Shown one piece after another: positions 46,529 to 56,403 of a stretch of DNA of 64,000 nucleotides; positions within the stretch are counted from its first letter, which is position 1, and each line of letters starts with the position of its first letter. The DNA lies in assembly GCA_027946365.1 (NCBI GenBank), contig JAPEUQ010000013.1:1178001-1242000 (forward strand), in the 5' to 3' direction. This DNA comes from Kalmusia sp. IMI 367209. Taxonomy: Eukaryota; Ascomycota; Dothideomycetes; Pleosporales; Didymosphaeriaceae. The position numbers and the translations under genes were made by a program. The notes under the pieces are model-generated. The model was not told where the DNA came from. It ran no database searches and saw nothing but the letters and a program-made list of their open reading frames with translations.

Positions 46529-47128
46529 ATGTCATCCTCCCCAGCAATGGCTTCCACGCCATGCTTACGACTTCCCATCGAAATGCTTCGACACGTTACA
46601 GACCACCTTGACCTGCAAGACCAAGTTCGACTTTCTATGACGAACCGCTACTTCTGGTACACACTGAAAGCGCCTACGCATGAGGACTTTCTAGTAGCCG
46701 AAGCTAGTGAGTGGGCGGTCTCAAAGCAGCTCTACACCTGCAAAGGCTGCGTCCGATTCCGGAACCTGCACCAATTCGCCGACGACATGCGGAAAGGCGC
46801 ACGCGCTCGTAATGGCTCGGAAGCGCGATCCAGGCTCTGTCTAAAATGCGGGGTTGAAAGAGGCTGGTATCCCGAGGGTGCAAAGATTGCAATCTATGGG
46901 AAGCCAGCTGTTCTAGTCCGCTCTTGCAGCAGCCTCACCGATCGTGCCGACTGCATAGCATCATGCGGCTCTCCAAGCTTAGTCTGGACACCATTACAAA
47001 GAGAGACGGCTTCACACTACGCTGACACTTCTCGGCTCAAACACGATGATAATTGGTCTTGTCTAACACGATCGTATACCGAGATCAGATACGCGCAGGA
47101 AGAATGCGGACTCTGGCTCGATCTATAA
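46529..47128 (+). CDS. F-box-like protein with a Cys-rich zinc-binding segment
   Basis: A 199-residue single ORF (Met7 is an alternative start). Residues about 12-50 form an F-box-like motif: LRLPIEMLRHVTDHLDLQDQ followed by VRLSMTNRYFWYTL. A Cys4-type segment follows: CKGCVRFRNLHQFADDMRKG and RLCLKCGVERGWYPEG. This layout (F-box, then C-x2-C...C-x2-C) is common in a lineage-specific fungal family. F-box proteins bring substrates to SCF ubiquitin ligases, but for this small type there is no direct evidence. The last 60 residues are less family-like, with scattered Cys, and could reflect a decayed or divergent C-terminus. Confidence 0.7.
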   Translation: MSSSPAMASTPCLRLPIEMLRHVTDHLDLQDQVRLSMTNRYFWYTLKAPTHEDFLVAEASEWAVSKQLYTCKGCVRFRNLHQFADDMRKGARARNGSEARSRLCLKCGVERGWYPEGAKIAIYGKPAVLVRSCSSLTDRADCIASCGSPSLVWTPLQRETASHYADTSRLKHDDNWSCLTRSYTEIRYAQEECGLWLDL

Positions 47129-47792
47129 AAGTGTTGGGAACCATACTTCAGCTTGCATGTGTACTTGCACATAAGCGCGTTGAGTAAAAACGTTACCAAC
47201 AGGATCAGAACATATTTCTGGAGACGCATTTGCAGCCGAATTACTCTAGAACCGTGTAAAATTGGTCCTAAGCTCCTGTCTAGAGCCGCACATCGCTCAT
47301 GCGTTGTTGCCTACGCAACTACAATGTCAATCGTAGCTCTGTACTCGATGGACACGAACGCTTCAACATTCGATTTCCCTGCAGACGCTGTAACTTCGCT
47401 ATGACCTCTTCATTTAGATACGGTTATATATGGCTTGCTCGCCTAGGCCACTGCACATATCAAACCCGTTGATTGTCGATACGTCATTCGCTGTTTGTGT
47501 TTTGATTTGTACAATTGAATATTATCGTATTCAACATTGCTCCGATCGTCGTTGGTGTATTTCTACGTCACATTAGTGCGCAATCCACATAATATATTCT
47601 GGACATAAGCATATTTTCAGTCACTAGAACCAAAACCTGCATACCGTATGCTTCCTACGCACGTTGACAGCCTCATCTTACGACCCTTTTTTTTTGGGCT
47701 CAACACAGCATCTTTTGTACGGTCATCAACTATTCTTCTGGCGTTAAATTTGCAGTCAACTAAGACCTGCAACGTATGCTGTCAGACAATAA
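47129..47792. other. Intergenic region
   Basis: 0.66 kb, AT-rich, with a run of nine T near 47687-47695. Contains the promoter of the large disordered-protein gene. Confidence 0.5.
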
Positions 47793-50700
47793 ATGGTGCC
47801 TAAGAACAGAAGTCCTCATCAAACATCTCCTTCAGATAGCCGACCTCCTACTCCCCAACGCCCATCGTGGATTCAGCGTGTTCGACAGAGGGTATCAACA
47901 CCATCGACATGGGGAGAACTCTTGCCAAACGCGCGACGTAGGGACAGAACAAACCCAAGCCCTATTTCAACAGAGAGATCTCTTGTGCGAGTTGTACCAA
48001 ACCAACATACCCCCCAAGGGTCGGACGCCAAAATGCCTTTAGTGGCTCGTGTAGCGCAAATTGGCCACAGACTGGCTACACCTACCCGGAATCTTCGACC
48101 AAGTACAGCCCCAAATCGCGATTCAACTATCAACTTCCGGCCGATTCGATGGGAGTTCCGTAATGAGCTTGATCACAACTCAACCGCGGCTTCAGTCTCT
48201 GTAGCAGAGCAAAATTGCCCTTACGACCCAACGATACTACATTCGTTCCCGGACTTCGAACCCTATAGATCGATGTGTGGTTTGGGGTGGCCTTGGTCTG
48301 ATAGAAGACGACTTCCCACGCCATGTGATGAGTGTCTCCAGGGTACTGAACGCGCGCACATCAATGTGAGTTCAAGTAGATTCTCTACGAGGCACTCAAG
48401 GATGCAACGTAGGAGATGGTCTTCGGTCGATACGAAGGAAGAGGTCGCGCCTAATCGACCTGATGAGCACGGGTCTCCTGCTCTGCATAGTAATAGACCA
48501 CGTACCGCACGAAAAGCTCAATTTCCTCGGCAGAAAGATATATCAAGCTCGACGTTTTTTAGCCTTTCTCAGAGACCTCCTGAGCGAATGGGTCATAGAG
48601 AGGACTCTGAAGGGATAGCGACATTCAATCGCCTAAAGGACGTCGTCGAAATTGCTTCATCAAGGCTCGGGAGCTCATCATCCCGTCCTCGGCCCCCCCC
48701 TCCTAGACTCCACCAACTTTCGCCGGATGTCTCTTATGTTCATCGGAACGAAGTCACTATACACCAAGCAGCCATCCGGGAGGGCCGATATACTCCTCTT
48801 CTAGAGTATCAGGCAGTCGGTGGTAGTGACGTCGATGTAGTGGGATATACCTATAACCGAGGACATAGAGATTCTTTGTCGACAGTGACTTACTCCGAAA
48901 CAACCATACCAGGCGAGTACATGTCCCTTGCACCACACGAGATACAGTCCCCTGCACGAGTTATGTCCCCCTTCCATCGCCGAGCCATATCTCTTGCTCC
49001 CGCAGAAAGTCCGATTCTAATATCTAGGCTAGGCCGACCTCCTTTCGTGCCGGCCCTTCCTGAGGGAACACTACTCCTACCGATAAGTGAGTGGGGGAGG
49101 CGGAGGGATACACAGAATGTTCTTCCGAACCATGAAGATATATTGCGGCATAGTGCGGTGTATAGGACACAGGACACGGATCACAGCCCACGGATGCCTA
49201 GCCCTCTACATGGGCAACACGATGCGGCTAGTTTCGAAGAAGAAACGGAGATCAGGTCCAACTGGAGTCATGGCACTCGACCGATCACTCCAAACAAGAT
49301 TCAGCAACTGCAACGCCAATCTCCTTGGGCGAATAGAGATTCCCAAGATCCTAAGTTGCGGGGTGGCGCAGGGACAGGAATGGCAAAGAGAATCCCTATG
49401 GAGCACATTCGAACTACATGGAATAAGTGTCGTGCATCTGAGGTGGGCGAAGTTCTCGAGGTGCGACGATCACTACAACACAATGGCTTTCCCAAGCAGA
49501 CTTTCCGCTTCAAATCCCTTGTCAAACACCCCCATTATATCTTCGAGACCGCTCATCGTAGTAAACACGCCACAAAACCCCATCCTCGGCCCCCTCCATC
49601 GCTAGGTCGATCTGCGGCGACCAGATCGCTTGCCTACAATCCCAAAATGCGCCCTTCCCATCTGCCTCCTCCAACACGAACTCAATATCCACTCCAACCA
49701 ACCCAGCAAATGCCTCGTCTCCGTGGCGGAGGCAAGCCCAATTCCGATCGAAGACCAAACCGCATTCCAGCGAGCCTTTTTTATCTCGCGGGTGCTACAC
49801 GGGTGAAACCCGAACAGTCCATCACAGTCGAGCAGTGGAATAGGCAGAAGCCGAAGAAGAGGATTGGTGGACTGCCGGGGATGGCGGTATATGGGTTCCA
49901 TGGGGCAGAGTCATGGAAAGCGGAGATGAGGGATCATGAGGTTCAGACTGATCCCGAATTTAGTTGTGCACCAGTTACAAGGTCGATGTGGACAAGTTCG
50001 GAACCAGTCGCTCCACCGGCCACAAGTGGTTCTGAGTTGCCTACTCCCAAAACCGGTACCACGCCATCCACTCCACGAGCTCAGGCATCGCCCAAGGCGG
50101 GATTCAGATCACTAGCCGTAAGCCCTGAACGTCAAAATTCAAAACCAGAGATCCGAGTTCCAACATCTGAAGCGTCGAGAGCAAGGATATCAAGTCCCTG
50201 CCACCAAGCCCCGAAAGCATCAACTCCAATTCCTACTCGCCGGCCATCGGAAGCTTTAACCCCAGCTTGCACGAGTCAGACCTCAAGAACAACAGCCACT
50301 GTTCACACACGTCAAGTCTTCAACCCTCCAACTGAAGCTCCGACTCAAACTATCACACGTCAAGTTCCACCAGCTCCTACCCATCCAGCTTCAAAAGCAT
50401 CGACCCCTGCTCATACACGCCAGGCATCACCAATACAGAATACACCTACAGCACCGTCTCCAGGGAAAGCCGCTCAAAATATTGCTCCCAATCTAGCACA
50501 CAACGATAATGCACACGAACCTTCAAACACAACATTAGGTGGTGCTCGAGTGCTAACACCAATTAGCCCTACGGCCAACATTACAGCCCTGTCTGAGGCT
50601 ATCGGCTCAAGGGATACCCCGCCCCGTGCAAGAAAGGTGGACGGCGCTGCAGACGAGAGTGATGCACCAGAAGCGCTGGCTTTGGACGACCTGATGAAGC

Positions 50701-50864
50701 AGCTTGTTGAGGAACTCAAAGGGAAACTAGATGGGCGAACTCCAAAGGATATAGTCAAGAAGGCGGAGCAGAAGATGGGACGGGTGGAGAAGGCGCGGAA
50801 GGACGATGCTGCCAGTACTAGTGCCAGTAGAGATGGCGAGGGAGAAGGTGGGCGGTCTGGTTAA
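47793..50864 (+). CDS. Large intrinsically disordered protein, unknown function
   Basis: A single uninterrupted ORF of 1023 codons. An ORF of this length is very unlikely by chance, so the gene is real, but I recognise no catalytic domain. The N-terminal 250 residues are Arg/Ser/Pro-rich. A short more ordered part reads CGLGWPWSDRRRLPTPCDEC around residue 165. Residues about 330-560 are moderately polar. PRLRGGG and IPASLFYLAGATRVKPEQSI followed by GLPGMAVYGF near 665-725 look like conserved short motifs. From about 770 to 910 the chain is Thr/Pro/Ala/Ser-rich with imperfect units ending HTRQ or TRQ. The C-terminus is a predicted helix (LDDLMKQLVEELKGKLDGRT) with a Lys/Glu tail. A scaffold or nuclear role is possible but unsupported. 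Confidence 0.75.
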   Translation: MVPKNRSPHQTSPSDSRPPTPQRPSWIQRVRQRVSTPSTWGELLPNARRRDRTNPSPISTERSLVRVVPNQHTPQGSDAKMPLVARVAQIGHRLATPTRNLRPSTAPNRDSTINFRPIRWEFRNELDHNSTAASVSVAEQNCPYDPTILHSFPDFEPYRSMCGLGWPWSDRRRLPTPCDECLQGTERAHINVSSSRFSTRHSRMQRRRWSSVDTKEEVAPNRPDEHGSPALHSNRPRTARKAQFPRQKDISSSTFFSLSQRPPERMGHREDSEGIATFNRLKDVVEIASSRLGSSSSRPRPPPPRLHQLSPDVSYVHRNEVTIHQAAIREGRYTPLLEYQAVGGSDVDVVGYTYNRGHRDSLSTVTYSETTIPGEYMSLAPHEIQSPARVMSPFHRRAISLAPAESPILISRLGRPPFVPALPEGTLLLPISEWGRRRDTQNVLPNHEDILRHSAVYRTQDTDHSPRMPSPLHGQHDAASFEEETEIRSNWSHGTRPITPNKIQQLQRQSPWANRDSQDPKLRGGAGTGMAKRIPMEHIRTTWNKCRASEVGEVLEVRRSLQHNGFPKQTFRFKSLVKHPHYIFETAHRSKHATKPHPRPPPSLGRSAATRSLAYNPKMRPSHLPPPTRTQYPLQPTQQMPRLRGGGKPNSDRRPNRIPASLFYLAGATRVKPEQSITVEQWNRQKPKKRIGGLPGMAVYGFHGAESWKAEMRDHEVQTDPEFSCAPVTRSMWTSSEPVAPPATSGSELPTPKTGTTPSTPRAQASPKAGFRSLAVSPERQNSKPEIRVPTSEASRARISSPCHQAPKASTPIPTRRPSEALTPACTSQTSRTTATVHTRQVFNPPTEAPTQTITRQVPPAPTHPASKASTPAHTRQASPIQNTPTAPSPGKAAQNIAPNLAHNDNAHEPSNTTLGGARVLTPISPTANITALSEAIGSRDTPPRARKVDGAADESDAPEALALDDLMKQLVEELKGKLDGRTPKDIVKKAEQKMGRVEKARKDDAASTSASRDGEGEGGRSG

Positions 50865-51180
50865 GAAGAGGGTCGGTTTTGTCTGTGTGGTGTATTTGGG
50901 TGAGATGATGCTGTATAGATATTTGAATCCCAAAGTCCTTGCTTGATGTGTTGGGTGCATGAGCCTGCTGGATGCGTATACTCGTCTGCTCCATATGAGG
51001 ACTCTTACGTCATTAACTGGGTATCATATTTAAGTATGCCTCCTCAAGGCGCGAACAGCTTTGCTTGCTCATGCCGTGGCCAGGATCAACTAAGACCGAT
51101 ATCTTGGGCCTCTTCCTCTCTTTCTTCAGCATCGCACCGCGTTCCAGCCGCACTGCCTTTCTTATCCGTTCCAATCGTCT
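50865..51180. other. Intergenic region between convergent genes
   Basis: 316 bp, presumably two overlapping 3' UTRs. Nothing else seen. Confidence 0.5.
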
Positions 51181-51801
51181 CTAGAACGGCTTCGCAACTT
51201 TTCTCCCTTCTCCTTTACCCGCCCTCAAATCTCGGACCTCCTTCCAACTGACTGGCACCAATACCTCGCCTCCAACTTCCCCGCCTTCTCCCCATGCAAC
51301 CACAACTCCCAGCTCATTCCTACCAGTACTCAAATAATATCCACCGTTATCACCCAGACTAATCACCTCGGCCCTTACTATATCTCCGACCCTGAAGCTA
51401 TCCTGTATGGTGACCTTGTCTTTCTCTGTGGCACGAATGTCTTCGCGCCGGATCTGTGCGGCAAAGGACGAGGGGAGGACATAGGGCGGGATGCACAGGA
51501 TGGAAGCGGTGCAGAAGCGCGTGCCGAGGCGGGTTATGCGTGCGAGGACGGTCGCACCGACCTCGGGGAGGATATTTGCGCTGCCTGAGCCGGGGAGGTT
51601 GGAGGAGGATTCGGCGCCCGGGTGCGATATGGAGAGGAGAGGGAGCTTTGTGGCTGTGGATTTTGAGGAGGCGGTAAAGATGACGGAGCCGGCGATTGAG
51701 GCGTAGACCGAGGAGTCGTGAATGTGTGTCCCAGGGCCGGGTGCGTATTTGGAGGTAGGGCCTAGGAGGGTGCCTGGGAGGGCGAGGGAGGGGAGTGCCA
51801 T
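51181..51801 (-). CDS. CSL4: Exosome cap subunit CSL4
   Basis: A 206-residue intronless ORF. CSL4 is one of the three S1/KH-type cap proteins of the nine-subunit RNA exosome core, active in 3'-5' RNA decay and processing in nucleus and cytoplasm. The N-terminal domain begins MALPSLALPGTLLGPTSKYA and includes YASIAGSVIF, the standard ECR1-type N-terminal beta domain with its P-G-x-x-L start. The S1 domain follows: LPEVGATVLARITRLGTRFC, then IRREDIRATEKDKVTIQDSF and the RVGDIVRAEVISLGDNGGYY turn ending YLSTGRNELGVV. The C-terminal loop is Gly/Glu-rich, and the protein ends with WKEVRDLRAGKGEGRKVAKP. Size matches fungal orthologues. Start and end are well supported. Confidence 0.93.
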   Translation of the reverse strand: MALPSLALPGTLLGPTSKYAPGPGTHIHDSSVYASIAGSVIFTASSKSTATKLPLLSISHPGAESSSNLPGSGSANILPEVGATVLARITRLGTRFCTASILCIPPYVLPSSFAAQIRREDIRATEKDKVTIQDSFRVGDIVRAEVISLGDNGGYYLSTGRNELGVVVAWGEGGEVGGEVLVPVSWKEVRDLRAGKGEGRKVAKPF

Positions 51802-52477
51802 GGTGGTTATGGTGGGGTTCGTCGTGGAGAAAAGTTGAGCTTTGTGATTTAATTTAGGTGCTCGTGTTGGATTGGTCAGTCCTAGTGTCTTTTCGAGGCG
51901 TGGAACAATGGGTAAACGAATTGGTTATTGTCTAGGTGCGTCTTGCGCAAGTGTGCAAGTGTTCGTGGAACTTTTCGACGACCAGAGCTAGCTCGGTTAA
52001 AACTGCCTGCGTTATTGCACTTCGCGGTCCCACGTGACTGGGAGCCTTCCATCTCTACATCTAAGCACTCAAGGATATTCTTCGCAAATACGGACTCGTG
52101 ATCCATTCCCAGGCTGTATGTCGTGTTCCAGACTCAGCATTGCTCAGTGAATTTCTTTGCTTGACAAGACACTACACTATACTTGTTTACAAGATCAATC
52201 ACAGCGCTCTAGCCCGCGTGTGCTGCAACCGCGCGAGTAACACAGAAGACTGTAGACGCATTCCAGTGCCTCTACAAATGAACACGCGTTTTGCCGCTCC
52301 AGAAGAACGCCGCTTGTGCAAAACCAAAACCCTAGATTTGCTCCAATCGCCGAGCCATGCAAAGTCCTTTCCTTCTCGAACAAACAAAGTCATGAAAATC
52401 CATTCCTCATTGGTAACGTTGCACATGAGGCGCCGCCTCGAGTTCCGTCTATCAGTGTTGGGGGTGCGACGGGACGA
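51802..52477. other. Intergenic region
   Basis: 0.68 kb holding the CSL4 promoter and the SPG1 3' flank; both genes are on the minus strand. Overlapping short ORFs only. Confidence 0.5.
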
Positions 52478-53657
52478 TTAGACGGTTTGGTATAGGAGGA
52501 GCGGTTCTCCGATGTTTTCTATTTCGGGGATTGTACATTTGAGGTCGAACGCTTTTGAGAGAACGATCTTGAAGATCTATGGAAGGGTTAGAAAACGATA
52601 ATAGGTCGAATCGCAAGTCTGTTACCTTTTGGACATTGATGCTGTGGCTGGTGCTGCTGAAGATGAGACTGGCTTTCATCGCCTTTGCGAATCGTTTGGC
52701 CTGGCAATGCATTAGCTTCGGATCCCCTACTATGTTCGTGTAGCGCATACCTGGTTCGATATCTCTTCCTGTTCTTCCCGCGGGAAGTTGACAAAGTGAT
52801 CGTATTTTGTGCCAACCAGGAATGGAATAGCGGTTTTGTTAAAGCCTCGTCCTTGGCGGTACCACTCCTTGATTGAGTTCAACGTGCTCTTTCGCGTGAG
52901 GTCGAACATAAACAATATTGCGACGGCATCGTTGCACACCAGCGGCAGCATATTGACGAACTCGCGTTGGCCACCGAGATCCCATATCGAGAAGGTGATC
53001 TCTGTGTTCCTGATTGAAATCGTCTTCTCCATAAAATTCACGCCTAGAGTCGTCAGTAAAAGGCTTGGACCGGACATAACGGTGCGACAAACCTAGCGTC
53101 TGGATGTAGTCCTCGTCCCAGCTGCCCTCGACGTACTTGACCATCAGGCTGGTCTTGCCGATCTGCGCATCACCGACCATGCCGACCTTGATCACAACAC
53201 TGGTGTTCTTCGTCGCAGCCTCCTGCTGTGAACTCCGCTGGTTCTGCTCCGGGTACGGCCTCGCACCGCTCTCCGAGCTTGGATACCGCCCCATTGTCGA
53301 ACTTGGTCTTGAATTGGACTGCCCCATCTGTGTCTCCTTGCCGCCATTGTAGTAGCCGTGCCGCGGCGGTGTGTCCGCGTCTGAGGGGGTGTTGAAGCGC
53401 GAGCCGTAACCTTCACCTCCGTGGCCGCCGTAGTGGTGGTAGGCAGTATCGGAGTAAGAGGTCTGAGGCCGATGATTCTCGCTCGCATAGCCGTTGTTGT
53501 AGCCGTTGTTACTCTGGAAGTCGGGCAGCGGCGCTACGGTCGAGGCGGTGATGGTCGTGTTGTTGCTGTCGTCGACGTCCAAGGGCTGGTCCATGTGCTT
53601 CTGCGCCTCCTGGCCTTCTTGAGGCACCTGCTCCTGCTGCATCTCCATGCTTGACAT
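52478..53657 (-). CDS. SPG1: Septum-promoting GTPase Spg1/Tem1
   Basis: Four exons on the minus strand: 53657-53093, 53043-52751, 52700-52626 and 52576-52478; total 343 residues, all junctions in frame. Residues 1-150 are a Gln/Asn/Tyr/Gly-rich extension. The GTPase domain starts at [20 protein letters not shown] (P-loop 162-169). It continues with [14 protein letters not shown] (switch II with the Spg1-type DLGGQ), and has [10 protein letters not shown] in place of the usual NKxD, a mark of the Spg1/Tem1 group. It ends with [13 protein letters not shown] and the tail [14 protein letters not shown], also typical. No prenylation Cys is present, as expected for this group. Spg1/Tem1 sits at the spindle pole body and triggers the septation/mitotic-exit network. 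It is divergent from RRB1. Confidence 0.93.
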
Positions 53658-54081
53658 GTCTGGTGTCTTGACTCAAGGACCGGCAGTGTCCTAGGTGGGC
53701 GAATAGGAGGAGGTGAAATGCGGCGACAGGCGCTGCTGCGGCCCCGCCTGACGTGGGTGGATCAGTAGCCGACGCGTTTGGACGTGTAGAGGGGCCCACG
53801 GCGCATGCTCTTCAGCGCAGAGACGGTGAAAACTGCGGGTCTGGCGACGAAGTGTCAGCGGAGTCCCGAATGTGTTGACGATTTGGGCCTTGCTGCTGGG
53901 TATCTGTTTACAGGGGTGTGGCTGGACAGGCGAATCGAGGGGCGCTGGACGACGGTGGTTCTAAGTGGTCCGTGCCACTACGAAACGAATCGCCAAAAAA
54001 TTGTCCCCGCCGCGCTACATTTTAACGCTGGAGAGGCGCATTCCGACACAAGTCCCACCACAGCATTATACACTGCCCAGT
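53658..54081. promoter_or_regulatory. Divergent promoter between SPG1 and RRB1
   Basis: 424 bp separate the two start codons. An A-rich stretch (CCAAAAAATTG) lies about 90 nt upstream of the RRB1 start, similar to the RRPE element of ribosome-biogenesis genes. That link is speculative. Confidence 0.4.
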
Positions 54082-55666
54082 ATGGCCAAGAGACCCGCAG
54101 AGTCGGACGAAAAGGAGCTGGAGGCGGTCAAAAATGGAGATCGGCCTATGGACATCGACCACGACGAGGCGGGGGAGTTTGAGGACGAATTCGAGGATGA
54201 GTTTGAAAGCGAGGACGAGATCTTTGAGGCAGGCGTCGATGGAAGACCAGACGAGGAGCGAGAAGCTGAGGAGAAAGAGCGTAGGTGTCTTTGGGCTCCA
54301 TCGTTGACGAGCGCAACTAATCAACATAGACGCCATGGAAGTCGACCAAGGCACCTTCATACCAGGACGACACAAGCTCTCCGCCGGCGAGACCCTCGCG
54401 CCCGACCTATCCACATACGAGATGCTCCACACGCTAGAAGCGCCTTGGCCGTGCCTGTCCTGCGACATCGTACCAGACAGCCTTGGCTCCGACCGCAAGA
54501 CCTACCCCGCAACCGTATACTCAGTGGCCGGCACGCAGGCCGCTCAGGGACGGGACAAGGAAAATCAGATTATGGTCATGAAGATGAGTAGTCTGTCAAG
54601 GATGGAGAAGGAGGGCGAGGATGAGGACGAGGACGACTCTGACGACGAGGGCTCAGATCCCATTCTTGAGACCAAGTCAATACCAATGACCAGCTGCACA
54701 AACCGGATACGGGTACACCAAGCACCACAAAGCACATCAGCGAAACCGCCGACTACTCTCACAGCAGCCATGACAGAGTCGGGCCAGGTTCTGATACACG
54801 ACATCACCCCCCACCTCACCGCCTTTGACACCCCTGGCACCACAATTACACCTGCACAAAGCAAGCCCGTTAGCACAATAAGAGCACACAAATCCAACGA
54901 GGGCTATGCGCTGGACTGGTCACCACTCGTTCCCGAAGGCAAGCTGTTGACAGGCGACATCTCGGGCAAGATCTTCATCACAACACGTACGCAAGGCGGC
55001 GGCTTCGTTACCGACACCACGCCCTTCACAGGACATCAAGGCACCGTCGAGGAGCTCCAGTGGTCGCCAAACGAGAAGACCGTCTTTGCATCCGCATCCA
55101 ATGACGGCACAGTCAAGATATGGGACGCACGCTCCAAGTCCCGCAAACCGGCCGTCAGCGTGCAAGTCTCGAAAACAGACGTCAATGTGCTCTCTTGGTC
55201 GCACCAAACAGATCATCTCCTCGCCTCAGGCGCTGATGACGGTGAATGGGCAGTTTGGGATCTCCGCCAATGGAAACCATCGACCTCCCTCTCCAACTCG
55301 GCCAAACCCTCGCCGATCGCTTCGTTCAACTTCCACAAGGAACAAATAACAGCCGTTGAATGGCACCCAACAGATAGTAGTATTGTGCTCGTTTGCGCGG
55401 GCGACAACACATTAACGCTATGGGATCTTGCGGTCGAGCTCGACGACGAGGAAAGCAGGGACACGGGCGGTGTGCCAGATGTGCCGCCGCAATTGTTGTT
55501 CGTGCATTATATGGAGCAGGTCAAGGAGGCGCACTGGCATCCGCAGATTCCGGGCGCGGTGATGGCTACGGGTGGGTCGGGCTTTGGGTAAGTCGACCGA
55601 TGTCAATGCGTTGCGAAGAATCATTGCTAACAGTGAAACAGCATGTTCAAAACGATTAGTGTGTAA
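54082..55666 (+). CDS. RRB1: Ribosome-assembly WD40 protein RRB1/GRWD1
   Basis: Three exons, 54082-54280, 54330-55587 and 55642-55666, give 493 residues. The start MAKRPAESDEKELEA is chosen over an upstream in-frame ATG at 53965 because orthologues begin near this point and the acidic stretch (EFEDEFEDEFESEDEIFEAG) follows directly. EVDQGTFIPGRHKLSAGETL and YEMLHTLEAPWPCLSCDIV are the conserved entry to the propeller (CAF1C/H4-binding type). WD repeats include GHQGTVEELQWSPNEKTVFA, DGTVKIWDAR, DDGEWAVWDLRQW and DNTLTLWDL. The last small exon supplies MFKTISV, the highly conserved C-terminus. In yeast Rrb1 is the dedicated chaperone of ribosomal protein L3, acting in nucleus and nucleolus. The tiny last exon is easy to miss. 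Confidence 0.94.
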
Positions 55667-56012
55667 ATGTTCAATCTATATAATGTCGCGCATTTGTGCC
55701 ACGAGCGTATTTCGGAGATGCTACCTTAGGTTGCTTATGTGTCAGACGTTTCACACGCATGCAGCACGTTGTTTCTCCCACATCGGAAGGTTATCTCGCG
55801 CAGTAACGTTCCTCGCTCGTTCCTTCCTCTTTCTTCCCGTTCCAGCATCCAGCCGACATTGGGACAAAGAAACCCCCACAGAATCAATACCTGCCTAAAG
55901 TATAAATGCTTCCCGAACACTAAAATCAGATCATAGCCAGAAGAACTCAAAGCTACGTCGGTACGCGGGTGCCCAAGTCACGAAACCTGGCCACTTCCGG
56001 CCACACAAAAAC
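55667..56012. other. Intergenic region
   Basis: 346 bp with the RRB1 3' UTR and the promoter of the small unknown gene. Nothing else seen. Confidence 0.5.
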
Positions 56013-56363
56013 ATGGCACCCTCGCATTCCCGCAATCAGCAGAATACTGCTCCAGCCAAACAAAACACAGAAGTGACTTTTAGCTCGCTCAGGCCAGGAG
56101 AAATCCCGTGCGGAAAATTAGCAGTCATTGCAAAAGGAGGCACCGCGTCACTAGCCGTGGAAGGACACGGCTTCGTCAATGCATTAATCACTGACAGTGA
56201 AGTCAAAGGCTATGACAGTTCGAATGAAGTGCGATGGACCGGCTACGTGGTGCACCCGGAGAGTTGCGAGAGGAGTAGTATCGAGCGGGAGAAGAAGGCA
56301 AGGCAAGAACCAGAACACGACATTCCTGAAGCAAAGGATGCGAAGAGAAATAGGGAACCATAG
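56013..56363 (+). CDS. Small hypothetical protein
   Basis: A 116-residue ORF. The middle part, SSLRPGEIPCGKLAVIAKGG followed by TASLAVEGHGFVNAL, looks folded (alternating hydrophobic residues). The last 35 residues are Glu/Lys/Arg-rich and likely helical. No family is recognised. It lies between RRB1 and the Zn2Cys6 gene and ends 40 bp from the latter's 3' end on the opposite strand. It may be lineage-specific, or an exon of a larger transcript. Confidence is limited because there is no independent support. Confidence 0.45.
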   Translation: MAPSHSRNQQNTAPAKQNTEVTFSSLRPGEIPCGKLAVIAKGGTASLAVEGHGFVNALITDSEVKGYDSSNEVRWTGYVVHPESCERSSIEREKKARQEPEHDIPEAKDAKRNREP

Positions 56364-56403
56364 TAGACGCGCCATGACGAGCCGAATACTTATTTTCATT
56401 GGA

